Shown here: piece after piece, positions 1 through 11,739 of the stretch
How positions within the stretch are numbered: the first letter of the stretch is position 1
Layout: every line of letters begins with the position of its first letter
NCBI GenBank assembly: GCA_022829145.1
Contig: CM040751.1
Coordinates: 4,343,364-4,407,363 of the forward strand
DNA from: Albula goreensis
Taxonomy: Eukaryota > Chordata > Actinopteri > Albuliformes > Albulidae
DNA length: 64,000 nucleotides
Direction of reading: 5' to 3'
Translations under genes and position numbers: made by a program
The notes under the pieces: model-generated
Told to the model about the DNA's origin: nothing
The model's input: only the letters and a program-made list of their open reading frames with translations
The model's database searches: none

Positions 1-348
1 TCATGCAGCTGTGCAATATTGCACCAAACTTGGGTTATGTTATGCTTCTTCCTTGTCGTTTTTCTTCTTCATAATTTTCCTGCCAACTGCATAATCAAAA
101 TGTTCTCAAAATGTCCTCCTCTTGCTGCTTTTTCAAATTCCCAGCATTCAGTTTTTCAAAACTGTTGATGACGAGCAGCTTGTGAGGTGCCCGGGTTGGC
201 AGGATAATAACTTTGTAAAAATAGTAATAATTCAGAAAGCCCTCAGGGACCTTGGCCGTCACTTCTGTCCCCAAAGGATCTGATCCACATCCACCTTGTG
301 TCATTAACTCTGCACTTCCTGTGCTCGGAGCTCATACATACTCCATTT
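1..348. other. Eroded intergenic sequence beside retroelement remnant
   Basis: No gene is supported here. A minus-strand open frame of 69 codons lies at 95-304 (it includes the string LPTRAPHKLLVINSFEKL), but I do not recognise it, it has no partner frame upstream, and it follows directly downstream of a decayed reverse-transcriptase segment on the same strand. It could be a relic of the same mobile element or of an unrelated sequence it inserted into. A perfect 14-bp palindrome, GTGCAATATTGCAC, sits at 11-24. The rest shows no repeats or motifs I can name. Confidence 0.4.
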
Positions 349-540
349 CAGACACAAGCAAATGTCTTCCAGTCTCTGCAGTACAGTTGCAGATTTTCCA
401 AATGCTCCTTTAGAGGACTGTCAAAGGCAAGGATGTCGTCAGTATACAACATGAATCCTGGTATTTTCTGAAGTAGGCAGACCCTCTAAGGTCTCTTGCA
501 ATACGAAAAGTATAAGGACAAGATGAAGACCATGAGTCAA
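349..540 (-). pseudogene. Decayed reverse-transcriptase fragment (retroelement, probably non-LTR)
   Basis: Read on the minus strand, 482 down to 352 gives an open segment containing FMLYTDDILAFDSPLKEHL, followed by a Leu-rich stretch and YCRDW, and then a TGA stop at 351-349. The YxDD box preceded by hydrophobic residues is the catalytic core of reverse transcriptases (usually YADD or FADD), and a helix ending in Cys-x-x-Trp about 20 residues later is typical of LINE-type enzymes. Upstream, the frame is broken: an in-frame stop lies just before the segment, and a plausible continuation (ILFVLQETLEGL) is in another frame, so frameshifts have accumulated. The fragment is only about 45 residues, far short of a complete domain. 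The element family cannot be assigned; an LTR-type enzyme is a less likely alternative because of the YCRDW end. It is a dead remnant that marks old mobile-element sequence next to the satellite array. Confidence 0.45.
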
Positions 541-689
541 GGAATATATCTTTTTGTGTGTTCACTGCTGAATATTTCATTATCCATCATGAGTTGAATG
601 ATCCAACTTTTGAACAATGTTTTGAACCCTCTTTTGACAACTTTGCAAGATGTATGCTACACTCACAATTCAAAGTACAAAATACAGAA

Positions 690-1055
690 GTGCCTCCAAA
701 GGATGGAAATGGAAAAAGTGTATTTCACGGAAAATCTAGAAGAGACAAAAAGACGACAGTCTATTGTCCAAAAAGCAAAAAAATGGGATGCCACAAAAAA
801 TTCTCCTTTTTTTCTCTAAAAACAACATACAATCATGGGCATTCCCTGTTTCAGAGGAAGTAAGACGTCAGAACTGTCTCCAATTGATAGAATTGGGAAA
901 AGTGTATATAACCAAAAATCAAAAACAGACAAAAAACTACAGTCTAATGTCGTAAAAGACAAAAAAAGGATGCAAAAAAACTTGAGGTTTTTTTCTGACG
1001 AGTCAATGGACAATCATCCGCATTCCCAAATTCTCATGGAAAAAGTGATGAAAGT
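690..1055 (-). repeat. Two diverged satellite monomers in inverted orientation
   Basis: The plus strand here resembles the reverse complement of the monomer that fills 1056-24231. Landmarks in order are AGTGTATTTCACGGAAAAT (717), GAGACAAAAAGACGACAGTC, AAAAAATGGGATGCCACAAA (about 778) and TCTCTAAAAACAACA; in the main array the minus strand reads AGTGTATTTTACCGAAAAT, AAAGACATAAGACTATAG, AAAAAATGGGATGCCACC and GTCTTAAAACAACA. A second copy starts with AGTGTATATAACC at 901, a spacing of 184 bp, close to one monomer. Divergence is far above that inside the array, with many substitutions and small indels. Orientation switches to that of the main array between about 1035 and 1085. These are probably the oldest surviving copies, stranded outside the zone of homogenisation. 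Confidence 0.7.
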
Positions 1056-2380
1056 GAAAATTTTGGTGGGATCCAATTTTTTCACAATCAGAAAATAAAG
1101 CAATACTCTTATGTCTTTTTCGCGTTTTCGGTAAAATACACTTATGCAATTTGGTTCACTTGTAAAAATTTTTGGCGAATTTTTGACCCATGAAAAGGAA
1201 GTGCACATGTTCTGCTTTTGTTTTAAGACAAAAAATAGAAAATTTTGGTGGCATCCCATTTTTTCACCTTCTTGAGGTAAAGCTATTGTCTTATGTCTTT
1301 TTCGCATTTTCGGTAAAATACACTTATGCAATTTAGTTAACTTTTAAACATTTCTAGCGACTTTTTGACCCATGAAGAGGAAGTGCACATGTTCTGCTGT
1401 TGTTTTAAGATAAAAAATGAAAAATTTGGGGGATATTCCATTTTTTTACCTTCTGGAGGTAAGGCTATAGTCTTATGTCTTTTTCGCATTTTCGGTGAAA
1501 TACACATATGCAATTTAGTTAACTTGTAAACATTTCTGGCGACTTTTTGACCCATGAACAGGAAGTGCACATGTTCTGCATTTGTTTTAAGATAAAAAAT
1601 AGAAAATTTTGGTGGCATCCCATTCTTTCACCTTCTGGAGGTAAGGCTATAGTCTTATGTCTTTTTCGCATTTTCGGTAAAATACACTCTTGCTATTTAG
1701 GAAACTTGTAAACATTTCTAGCGACATTTTGACCCATGAATAGTAAGTGCACATGTTCTGCTGTTGTTTTCAGACAAAAAATAGAAAATTTTGGTGGCAT
1801 CCCATTCTTTGACCCTCTGGTGGTAAGGCTATAGTCTTATGTCTTTTTCTCATTTTCGGTAAAATACACATATGCAATTTAGTTAACTTGTAAACATTTC
1901 TGGCGGCTTTTTGACCCATGAACAGAAAGTGCACATGTTCTGCTGTTGTTTTAAGACAAAAAATAGAAAATTTTGGTGGCAACCCATTCTTTCTCCTTGT
2001 GGAGGTAAGGCTATAGTCTTATGTCTTTTTTGGATTTTCGGTAAAATACACTTATGCAATTAACTCACCTTGGAAACATTTCTGGCGACTTTTTGACCCA
2101 TGAATAGGAAGTGCACATGTTCTGCTGTTGTTTTAAGATAAAAAATAGAAAACTGTGGTGGCAACCCATTCTTTCACCCTCTGGAGGTAAGGCTATAGTC
2201 TTATGTCTTTTTCGCATTTTCGGTAAAATACACTTATGCAATTTAGTTAACTTGTAAACATTTCTGGCGACTTTTTGACCCATGAACAGGAAGTGCACAT
2301 GTTCTGCTGTTGTTTTAATACAAAAAATAGAAAATTTTGGTGGCATCCCATTCTTTCACCTTCTGGAGGTAAGGCTATAG

Positions 2381-2960
2381 TCTCATGTCTTTTTTGCATT
2401 TTCGGTAAAATACACTTATGCAATTTAGTTAATTTGTAAACATTTCTGGCGACTTTTTAACCCATGAACAGGAAGTGCACATGTTCTGCATTTGTTTTAA
2501 GATAAAAAATAGAAAATTTTGGTGGCATCCCATTTTTCACCTTCTGGAGGTAAGGCTATAGTCTTATGTCTTTTTCACATTTTCGGTAAAATATACTCTT
2601 GCTATTTAGGAAACTTGTAAACATTTCTAGCGACATTTTGACCCATGAATAGTAAGTGCACATGTTCTGAAAATTTTGGTGGCATCCCATTCTTTCACCT
2701 TCTGGAGGTAAGGCTATAGTCTGTTGTTTTCAGACAAAAAATAGAAAATTTTGGTGTTTTAAGATACATCCCATTCTTTCACCTTCTGGAGGTGAGGCTA
2801 TAGTCTTATGTCTTTTTCTCATTTTCGGTGAAATACACTTATGCAATTTAGTTAACTTGTAAACATTTCTGGCGACTTTTTGACCTATGAATAGGATGTG
2901 CACATGTTCTGCTTTTGTTTTAAGACAAAAAATAGAAAATTTTGGTGGCATCCCATTTTT
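2381..2960 (+). repeat. Higher-order block A, copy 1 (inside array)
   Basis: Three consecutive monomers carry a private combination of variants: TCTCATGTCTTTTTTGCATT at 2381, GTTAATTTGTAAAC, CGACTTTTTAACCC, ATACTCTTGCTATTTAGG near 2595 and CATGAATAGTAAGTGC. The same combination in the same order recurs from 3530, an offset of about 1149-1151 bp. Copy 1 differs by a scrambled insertion at about 2668-2765. The block shows that several monomers were duplicated together rather than singly. Confidence 0.75.
2664..2770 (+). repeat. Scrambled, chimeric monomer
   Basis: The regular order is broken. After CACATGTTCTG the sequence jumps directly to AAAATTTTGGTGGCATCCCA, runs through the CTTCTGGAGGTAAGG region to TATAGTCT, then jumps back to GTTGTTTTCAGACAAAAAAT and a second AAAATTTTGGTG, then shows TTTTAAGATAC inserted before ATCCCATTC. 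The matching monomer in the second block copy (about 3810-3890) is uninterrupted. Either a recombination or template switch produced it, or it is a misassembly in a repeat that the assembler could not resolve. Confidence 0.7.
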
Positions 2961-3529
2961 TCACCTTCGGAAGGTAAGGCTATAGTCTTATATCTTTTTC
3001 GCAATTTCGGTAAAATATACTTATGCAATTTAGTTAACTTGTAAACATTTCTGGTGACTCTTTGACCCATGAACAGGAAGTGCACATGTTCTGCTGCTTG
3101 TTTTAAGATACAAAAATAGAAAATTTTGGTGGCATCCCATTCTTTCACCTTCTGGAGGTAAGGCTATAGTCTTATGTCTTTTTCTCATTTTCGGTAAAAT
3201 ACACTTATGCAATTTAGTTAACTTGTAAACATTTCTGGTGACTCTTTGACCAATGAACAGGAAGTGCACATGTTCTGCTGCTGTTTTAAGATAAAAATAG
3301 AAAATTTTGGTGGCATCCCATTCTTTCACCTTCTGAGGTAAGGCTATAGTCTTATGTCTTTTTCGCATTTTCGGTAAAATACACTTATGCAATTTAGTTA
3401 ACTTGTAAACATTTCTGCGACTTTTGACCCATGAACAGGAAGTGCACATGTTCTGCTGTTGTTTTAAGACAAAAAATAGAAAATTTTGGTGGCATCCCAT
3501 TCTTTCACCTTCTGGAGGTAAGGCTATAG

Positions 3530-4045
3530 TCTCATGTCTTTTTGCATTTTTTCGGTAAAATACACTTATGCAATTTAGTTAATTTGTAAACATTTCTGGC
3601 GACTTTTAACCCATGAACAGGAAGTGCACATGTTCTGCATTTGTTTTAAGATAAAAAATAGAAAATTTTGGTGGCATCCCATTTTTCACCTTCTGGAGGT
3701 AAGGCTATATAGTCTTATGTCTTTTTCACATTTTCGGTAAAATATACTCTTGCTATTTAGGAAACTTGTAAACATTTCTAGCGACATTTTGACCCATGAA
3801 TAGTAAGTGCACATGTTCTGCTGTTGTTTTCAGACAAAAAATAGAAAATTTTGGTGGCATCCCATTCTTTCACCTTCTGGAGGTAAGGCTATAGTCTTAT
3901 GTCTTTTTCTCATTTTCGGTGAAATACACTTATGCAATTTAGTTAACTTGTAAACATTTCTGGCGACTTTTTGACCTATGAATAGGATGTGCACATGTTC
4001 TGCTTTTGTTTTAAGACAAAAAATAGAAAATTTTGGTGGCATCCC
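3530..4045 (+). repeat. Higher-order block A, copy 2 (inside array)
   Basis: This block repeats the variant set of 2381-2960 in the same order: TCTCATGTCTTTTTGCATTT at 3530, GTTAATTTGTAAAC, the ATACTCTTGCTATTTAGG monomer at about 3745, CATGAATAGTAAGTGC, and then a monomer with TGACCTATGAATAGGATGTG, which also follows copy 1 at about 2880. It lacks the scrambled segment. Excess spacing over six monomers (about 65 bp) is explained by that extra segment in copy 1. Confidence 0.75.
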
Positions 4046-4564
4046 ATTTTTCACCTTCTGGAAGGTAAGGCTATAGTCTTATATCTTTTTCTCATTTTCG
4101 GTAAAATACACTTATGCAATTTAGTTAACTTGTAAACATTTCTGGTGACTCTTTGACCCATGAACAGGAAGTGCACATGTTCTGCTGCTGTTTTAAGATA
4201 CAAAATAGAAAATTTTGGTGGCATCCCATTCTTTCACCTTCTGAAGGTAAGGCTATAGTCTTATGTCTTTTTCACATTTTCGGTAAAATACACTTATGCT
4301 ATTTAGGAAACTTGTAAACATTTCTAGCGACATTTTGACCCATGAATAGTAAGTGCACATGTTCTGTTGTTGTTTTCAGACAAAACATAGAAAATTTTGG
4401 TGGCATCCCATTTTTCACCTTCTGGAGGTAAGGCTATAGTCTTATATCTTTTTCGCAATTTCGGTAAAATGTACTTATGCAATTTAGTTAACTTGTAAAC
4501 ATTTCTGGCGACTTTTTGACCCATGAACAGGAAGTGCACATGTTCTGCATTTGTTTTAAGATAA

Positions 4565-5064
4565 NNNNNNNNNNNNNNNNNNNNNNNNNNNNNNNNNNNN
4601 NNNNNNNNNNNNNNNNNNNNNNNNNNNNNNNNNNNNNNNNNNNNNNNNNNNNNNNNNNNNNNNNNNNNNNNNNNNNNNNNNNNNNNNNNNNNNNNNNNNN
4701 NNNNNNNNNNNNNNNNNNNNNNNNNNNNNNNNNNNNNNNNNNNNNNNNNNNNNNNNNNNNNNNNNNNNNNNNNNNNNNNNNNNNNNNNNNNNNNNNNNNN
4801 NNNNNNNNNNNNNNNNNNNNNNNNNNNNNNNNNNNNNNNNNNNNNNNNNNNNNNNNNNNNNNNNNNNNNNNNNNNNNNNNNNNNNNNNNNNNNNNNNNNN
4901 NNNNNNNNNNNNNNNNNNNNNNNNNNNNNNNNNNNNNNNNNNNNNNNNNNNNNNNNNNNNNNNNNNNNNNNNNNNNNNNNNNNNNNNNNNNNNNNNNNNN
5001 NNNNNNNNNNNNNNNNNNNNNNNNNNNNNNNNNNNNNNNNNNNNNNNNNNNNNNNNNNNNNNNN
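4565..5064. other. Assembly gap, exactly 500 N
   Basis: The 500 N bases interrupt a monomer: the left flank stops in TTTTAAGATAA and the right flank resumes at AGTGCACATGTTC. The round length indicates an arbitrary gap size, so the real distance, and thus the true array length, is unknown. Any open frame running through the gap is meaningless. Confidence 0.98.
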
Positions 5065-5449
5065 AGTGCACATGTTCTGCTGTTGTTTTAAGACACAAAA
5101 TAGAAAATTTTGGTGGCATCCCATTCTTTCACCTTCTGGAGGTAAGGCTATAGTCTTATGTCTTTTTCTCATTTTCGGTGAAATACACATATGCAATTTA
5201 GTTAACTTGTAAACATTTCTGGCGACTTTTTGACCCATGAACAGGAAGTGCACATGTTCTGCTGTTGTTTTAAGACAAAAAATAGAAAATTTTGGTGGCA
5301 TCCCATTCTTTCACCTTCTGGAGGTAAGGCTATAGTCTTATGTCTTTTTCTCATTTTTGGTGAAATACACATATGCAATTAAGTTAACTTGTAAACATTT
5401 CTGGCGACTTTTTGACCCATGAACAGGAAGTGCACATGTTCTGCTGTTG

Positions 5450-5830
5450 TTTTAAGACAAAAATAGAAAATTTTGGTGGCATCCCATTTTTCACCTTCTG
5501 GAGGTAAGGCTATAGTCTTATGTCTTTTTCGCATTTTCGGTAAAATACACTTATGCAATTTAGTTAACTTGTAAACATTTCTGGCGACTTTTTGACCCAT
5601 GAACAGGAAGTGCACATGTTCTGCTGTTGTTTTAAGACAAAAATAGAAAATTTTGGTGGCATCCCATTTTTCACCTTCTGGAGGTAAGGCTATAGTCTTA
5701 TGTCTTTTTCGCATTTTCGGTAAAATACACTTATGCAATTTAGTTAACTTGTAAACATTTCTGGCGACTTTTTGACCCATGAACAGGAAGTGCACATGTT
5801 CTGCTGTTGTTTTAAGATAAAAATAGAAAA
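5450..5830 (+). repeat. Local run of 180-bp monomers
   Basis: Anchors such as ATAGAAAATTTTGGTGGCAT recur at about 5464, 5644 and 5824, exactly 180 bp apart, because these monomers have both the short A run and the short T run. As 180 is a multiple of three, one minus-strand frame stays open for 138 codons here. The near-identity of neighbours indicates recent local duplication. Confidence 0.8.
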
Positions 5831-8800
5831 TTTTGGTGGCATCCCATTTTTCACCTTCTGGAGGTAAGGCTATAGTCTTATGTCTTTTTCACATTTTCGG
5901 TAAAATACACTTATGCAATTTAGTTAACTTGTAAACATTTCTGGCGACTTTTTGACCCATGAACAGGAAGTGCACATGTTCTGCTGTTGTTTTAAGATAC
6001 AAAATAGAAAATTTTGGTGGCATCCCATTCTTTCACCTTCTGGAGGTAAGGCTATAGTCTTATGTCTTTTTCATTTTCGGTAAAATACACTTATGCAATT
6101 TAGTTAACTTGTAAACATTTCTGGCGACTTTTTGACCCATGAACAGGAAGTGCACATGTTCTGCTGTTGTTTTAAGACAAAAATAGAAAATTTTGGTGGC
6201 ATCCCATTCTTTCACCTTCTGGAGGTAAGGCTATAGTCTTATGTCTTTTTCTCATTTTCGGTAAAATACACTTATGCAATTTAGTTAACTTGTAAACATT
6301 TCTGGCGACTTTTTGACCCATGAACAGGAAGTGCACATGTTCTGCTTTTGTTTTAAGACAAAAATAGAAAATTTTGGTGGCATCCCATTTTTTCACCTTC
6401 TGGAGGTAAGGCTATAGTCTTATGTCTTTTTCGCATTTTCGGTAAAATACACTTATGCAATTTAGTTAACTTGTAAACATTTCTGGCGACTTTTTGACCC
6501 ATGAACAGGAAGTGCACATGTTCTGCTGTTGTTTTAAGACAAAAATAGAAAATTTTGGTGGCATCCCATTTTTTCACCTTCTGGAGGTAAGGCTATAGTC
6601 TTATGTCTTTTTCGCATTTTCGGTAAAATACACTTATGCAATTTAGTTAACTTGTAAACATTTCTGGCGACTTTTTGACCCATGAACAGGAAGTGCACAT
6701 GTTCTGCTGTTGTTTTAAGACAAAAATAGAAAATTTTGGTGGCATCCCATTCTTTCACCTTCTGGAGGTAAGGCTATAGTCTTATGTCTTTTCTCATTTT
6801 CGGTAAAATACTTTATGCAATTTAGTTAACTTGTAAACATTTCTGGCGACTTTTTGACCCATGAACAGGAAGTGCACATGTTCTGCTGTTGTTTTAAGAC
6901 AAAAAATAGAAAATTTTGGTGGCATCCCATTTTTTCACCTTCTGGAGGTAAGGCTATAGTCTTATGTCTTTTTCACATTTTCGGTAAAATACACTTATGC
7001 AATTTAGTTAACTTGTAAACATTTCTGGCGACTTTTTGACCCATGAACAGGAAGTGCACATGTTTCTGCTGTTGTTTTAAGACAAAAAATAGAAAATTTT
7101 GGTGGCATCCCATTTTTCACCTTCTGGAGGTAAGGCTATAGTCTTATGTCTTTTTCGCATTTTCGGTAAAATACACTTATGCAATTTAGTTAACTTGTAA
7201 ACATTTCTGGCGACTTTTTGACCCATGAACAGGAAGTGCACATGTTCTGCTGTTGTTTTAAGACAAAAAATAGAAAATTTTGGTGGCATCCCATTCTTTC
7301 ACCTTCTGGAGGTAAGGCTATAGTCTTATGTCTTTTTCACATTTTCGGTAAAATACACTTATGCAATTTAGTTAACTTGTAAACATTTCTGGCGACTTTT
7401 TGACCCATGAACAGGAAGTGCACATGTTCTGCTGTTGTTTTAAGACACAAAATAGAAAATTTTGGTGGCATCCCATTTTTCACCTTCTGGAGGTAAGGCT
7501 ATAGTCTTATGTCTTTTTCTCATTTTCGGTGAAATACACATATGCAATTTAGTTAACTTGTAAACATTTCTGGCGACTTTTTGACCCATGAACAGGAAGT
7601 GCACATGTTCTGCTGTTGTTTTAAGACAAAAAATAGAAAATTTTGGTGGCATCCCATTTTTTCACCTTCTGGAGGTAAGGCTATAGTCTTATGTCTTTTT
7701 TCTCATTTTCGGTAAAATACACTTATGCAATAGTTACCTTGTAAACATTTCTGGCGACTTTTTGACCCATGAACAGGAAGTGCACATGTTCTGCTGTTGT
7801 TTTAAGACAAAAAATAGAAAATTTTGGTGGCATCCCATTCTTTCACCTTCTGGAGGTAAGGCTATAGTCTTATGTCTTTTTCTCATTTTCGGTAAAATAC
7901 ACTTATGCAATTTAGTTAACTTGTAAACATTTCTGGCGACTTTTTGACCCATGAACAGGAAGTGCACATGTTCTGCTTTTGTTTTAAGACAAAAAATAGA
8001 AAATTTTAGTGGCAACCCATTTTTTCACCCTCTGGAGGTAAGGCTATAGTCTTATGTCTTTTTCGCATTTTCGGTAAAATACACTATTGCTATTTAGGAA
8101 ACTTGTAAACATTTCTGGCGACTTTTTGACCCATGAACAGGAAGTGCACATGTTCTGCTGTTGTTTTAAGACAAAAAATAGAAAATTTTGGTGGCATCCC
8201 ATTCTTTCACCTTCTGGAGGTAAGGCTATAGTCTTATGTCTTTTTCATTTTCGGTAAAATACACTTATGCAATTTAGTTAACTTGTAAACATTTCTGGCG
8301 ACTTTTTGACCCATGAACAGGAAGTGCACATGTTCTGCTGTTGTTTTAAGACAAAAATAGAAAATTTTGGTGGCATCCCATTTTTCACCTTCTGGAGGTA
8401 AGGCTATAGTCTTATGTCTTTTTTCATTTTCGGTAAAATACACTTCTGCAATTAAGTTAACTTGTAAACATTTCTGCGACTTTTTGACCCATGAATAGGA
8501 AGTGCACATGTTCTGCTGTTGTTTTAAGACAAAAAATAGAAAATTTTGGTGGCATCCCATTCTTTCACCTTCTGGAGGTAAGGCTATAGTCTTATGTCTT
8601 TTTCTCATTTTCGTGTAAAATACACATATGCAATTTAGTTAACTTGTAAACATTTCTGGCGACTTTTTGACCCATGAACAGGAAGTGCACATGTTCTGCT
8701 GTTGTTTTAAGACAAAAAATAGAAAATTTTGGTGGCATCCCATTTTTTCACCTTCTGGAGGTAAGGCTATAGTCTTATGTCTTTTTCGCATTTTCGGTAA

Positions 8801-11739
8801 AATACACTTATGCAATTTAGTTAACTTGTAAACATTTCTGGCGACTTTTTGACCCATGAACAGGAAGTGCACATGTTCTGCTGTTGTTTTAAGACAAAAA
8901 TAGAAAATTTTGGTGGCATCCCATTTTTTCACCTTCTGGAGGTAAGGCTATAGTCTTATGTCTTTTTCTCATTTTCGGTAAAATACACTTATGCAATTTA
9001 GTTAACTTGTAAACATTTCTGGCGACTTTTTGACCCATGAACAGGAAGTGCACATGTTCTGCTGTTGTTTTAAGACAAAAAATAGAAAATTTTGGTGGCA
9101 TCCCATTTTTTCACCTTCTGGAGGTAAGGCTATAGTCTTATGTCTTTTTTCATTTTTTCGGTAAAATACACTTATGCAATTTAGTTAACTTGTAAACATT
9201 TCTGGCGACTTTTTGACCCATGAACAGGAAGTGCACATGTTCTGCTGCTGTTTTAAGATACAAAATAGAAAATTTTGGTGGCATCCCATTTTTTCACCTT
9301 CTGGAGGTAAGGCTATAGTCTTATGTCTTTTTCATTTTCGGTAAAATACACTTATGCAATTTAGTTAACTTGTAAACATTTCTGGCGACTTTTTGACCCA
9401 TGAACAGGAAGTGCACATGTTCTGCTGTTGTTTTAAGACAAAAATAGAAAATTTTGGTGGCATCCCATTCTTTCACCTTCTGGAGGTAAGGCTATAGTCT
9501 TATGTCTTTTTTCATTTTCGGTAAAATACACTTATGCAATTTAGTTAACTTGTAAACATTTCTGCGAACATTTCTGGTTTTTGACCCATGAACAGGAAGT
9601 GCACATGTTCTGCTGTTGTTTTAAGACAAAAAATAGAAAATTTTGGTGGCATCCCATTCTTTCACCTTCTGGAGGTAAGGCTATAGTCTTATGTCTTTTT
9701 CTCATTTTCGGTAAAATACACTTATGCAATTTAGTTAACTTGTAAACATTTCTGACTTTTTGACCCATGAACAGGAAGTGCACATGTTCTGCTGTTGTTT
9801 TAAGACAAAAAAATAGAAAATTTTGGTGGCATCCCATTTTTCACCTTCTGGAGGTAAGGCTATAGTCTTATGTCTTTTTTTCATTTTTGTAAAATACACT
9901 TATGCAATTTAGTTAACTTGTAAACATTTCTGGCGACTTTTTGACCCATGAACAGGAAGTGCACATGTTCTGCTGTTGTTTTAAGACAAAAAATAGAAAA
10001 TTTTGGTGGCATCCCATTCTTTCACCTTCTGGAGGTAAGGCTATAGTCTTATGTCTTTTTTCATTTTCGGTAAAATACACTTATGCAATTTAGTTAACTT
10101 GTAAATATTTCTGGCGACTTTTTGACCCATGAACAGGAAGTGCACATGTTCTGCTGTTGTTTTAAGACAAAAAATAGAAAATTTTGGTGGCATCCCATTC
10201 TTTCACCTTCTGGAGGTAAGGCTATAGTCTTATGTCTTCTTTGGATTTTCGGTAAAATACACTTATGCAATTAACTTACCTTGTAAACATTTCTGGCGAC
10301 TTTTTGACCCATGAATAGGAAGTGCACATGTTCTGCTGTTGTTTTAAGACAAAAATAGAAAATTTTGGTGGCATCCCATTTTTTTCACCTTCTGGAGGTA
10401 AGGCTATAGTCTTATGTCTTTTTCTCATTTTCGGTGAAATACACATATGCAATTTAGTTAACTTGTAAACATTTCTGGTGACTTTTTGACCCATGAATAG
10501 GAAGTGCACATGTTCTTCTTTTGTTGTAAGAAAAAATAGAAAATTTTGGTGGCATCCCATTTTTTCACCTTCTGGAGGTAAGGCTATAGTCTTATGTCTT
10601 TTTCATTTTCGGTAAAATACACTTATGCAATTTAGTTAACTTGTAAACATTTCTGGTGACTTTTTGACCCATGAACAGGAAGTGCACATGTTCTGCTGTT
10701 GTTTTAAGATACAAAATAGAAAATTTTGGTGGCATCCCATTTTTCACCTTCTGGAGGTAAGGCTATAGTCTTATGTCTTTTTCACATTTTCGGTAAAATA
10801 CACTTATGCAATTTAGTTAACTTGTAAACATTTCTGGCGACTTTTTGACCCATGAACAGGAAGTGCACATGTTCTGCTGTTGTTTTTAAGACAAAAAATA
10901 GAAAATTTTTGGTGGCATCCCATTTTTTCACCTTCTGGAGGTAAGGCTATAGTCTTATGTCTTTTTTTTCATTTTCGGTAAAATACACTTATGCATTTAG
11001 TTAACTTGTAAACATTTCTGGCGACTTTTTGACCCATGAACAGGAAGTGCACATGTTCTGCTGTTGTTTTAAAGACAAAAATAGAAAATTTTGGTGGCAT
11101 CCCATTTTTTCACCTTCTGGAGGTAAGGCTATAGTCTTATGTCTTTTTTCATTTTCGGTAAAATACACTTATGCAATTTAGTTAACTTGTAAACATTTCT
11201 GGCGACTTTTTGACCCATGAACAGAAGTGTGCACATGTTCTGCTTTGTTTTAAGACAAAAAATAGAAAATTTTGGTGGCATCCCATTTTTTCACCTTCTG
11301 GAGGTAAGGCTATAGTCTTATGTCTTTTTCGCATTTTCGGTAAAATACACTATATCAATTTAGTTAACTTGTAAACATTTCTGGCGACTTTTTGACCCAT
11401 GAACAGGAAGTGCACATGTTCTGCTGCTGTTTTAAGATAGAAAATAGAAAATTTTGGTGGCATCCCATTCTTTCACCTTCTGGAGGTAAGGCTATAGTCT
11501 TATGTCTTTTTCACATTTTCGGTAAAATACACTTATGCAATTTAGTTAACTTGTAAACATTTCTGGCGACTTTTTGACCCATGAACAGGAAGTGCACATG
11601 TTCTGCTGTTGTTTTAAGACAAAAAATAGAAAATTTTGGTGGCATCCCATTCTTTCACCTTCTGGAGGTAAGGCTATAGTCTTATGTCTTTTTTTTTCAT
11701 TTTTTAAAATACACTTATGCAATTAACTTACCTTGTAAA

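Noticed and set aside
4324-5301. Long frames (187-325 codons) through 4565-5064
   Set aside because: They run through 500 unknown bases and have no meaning.
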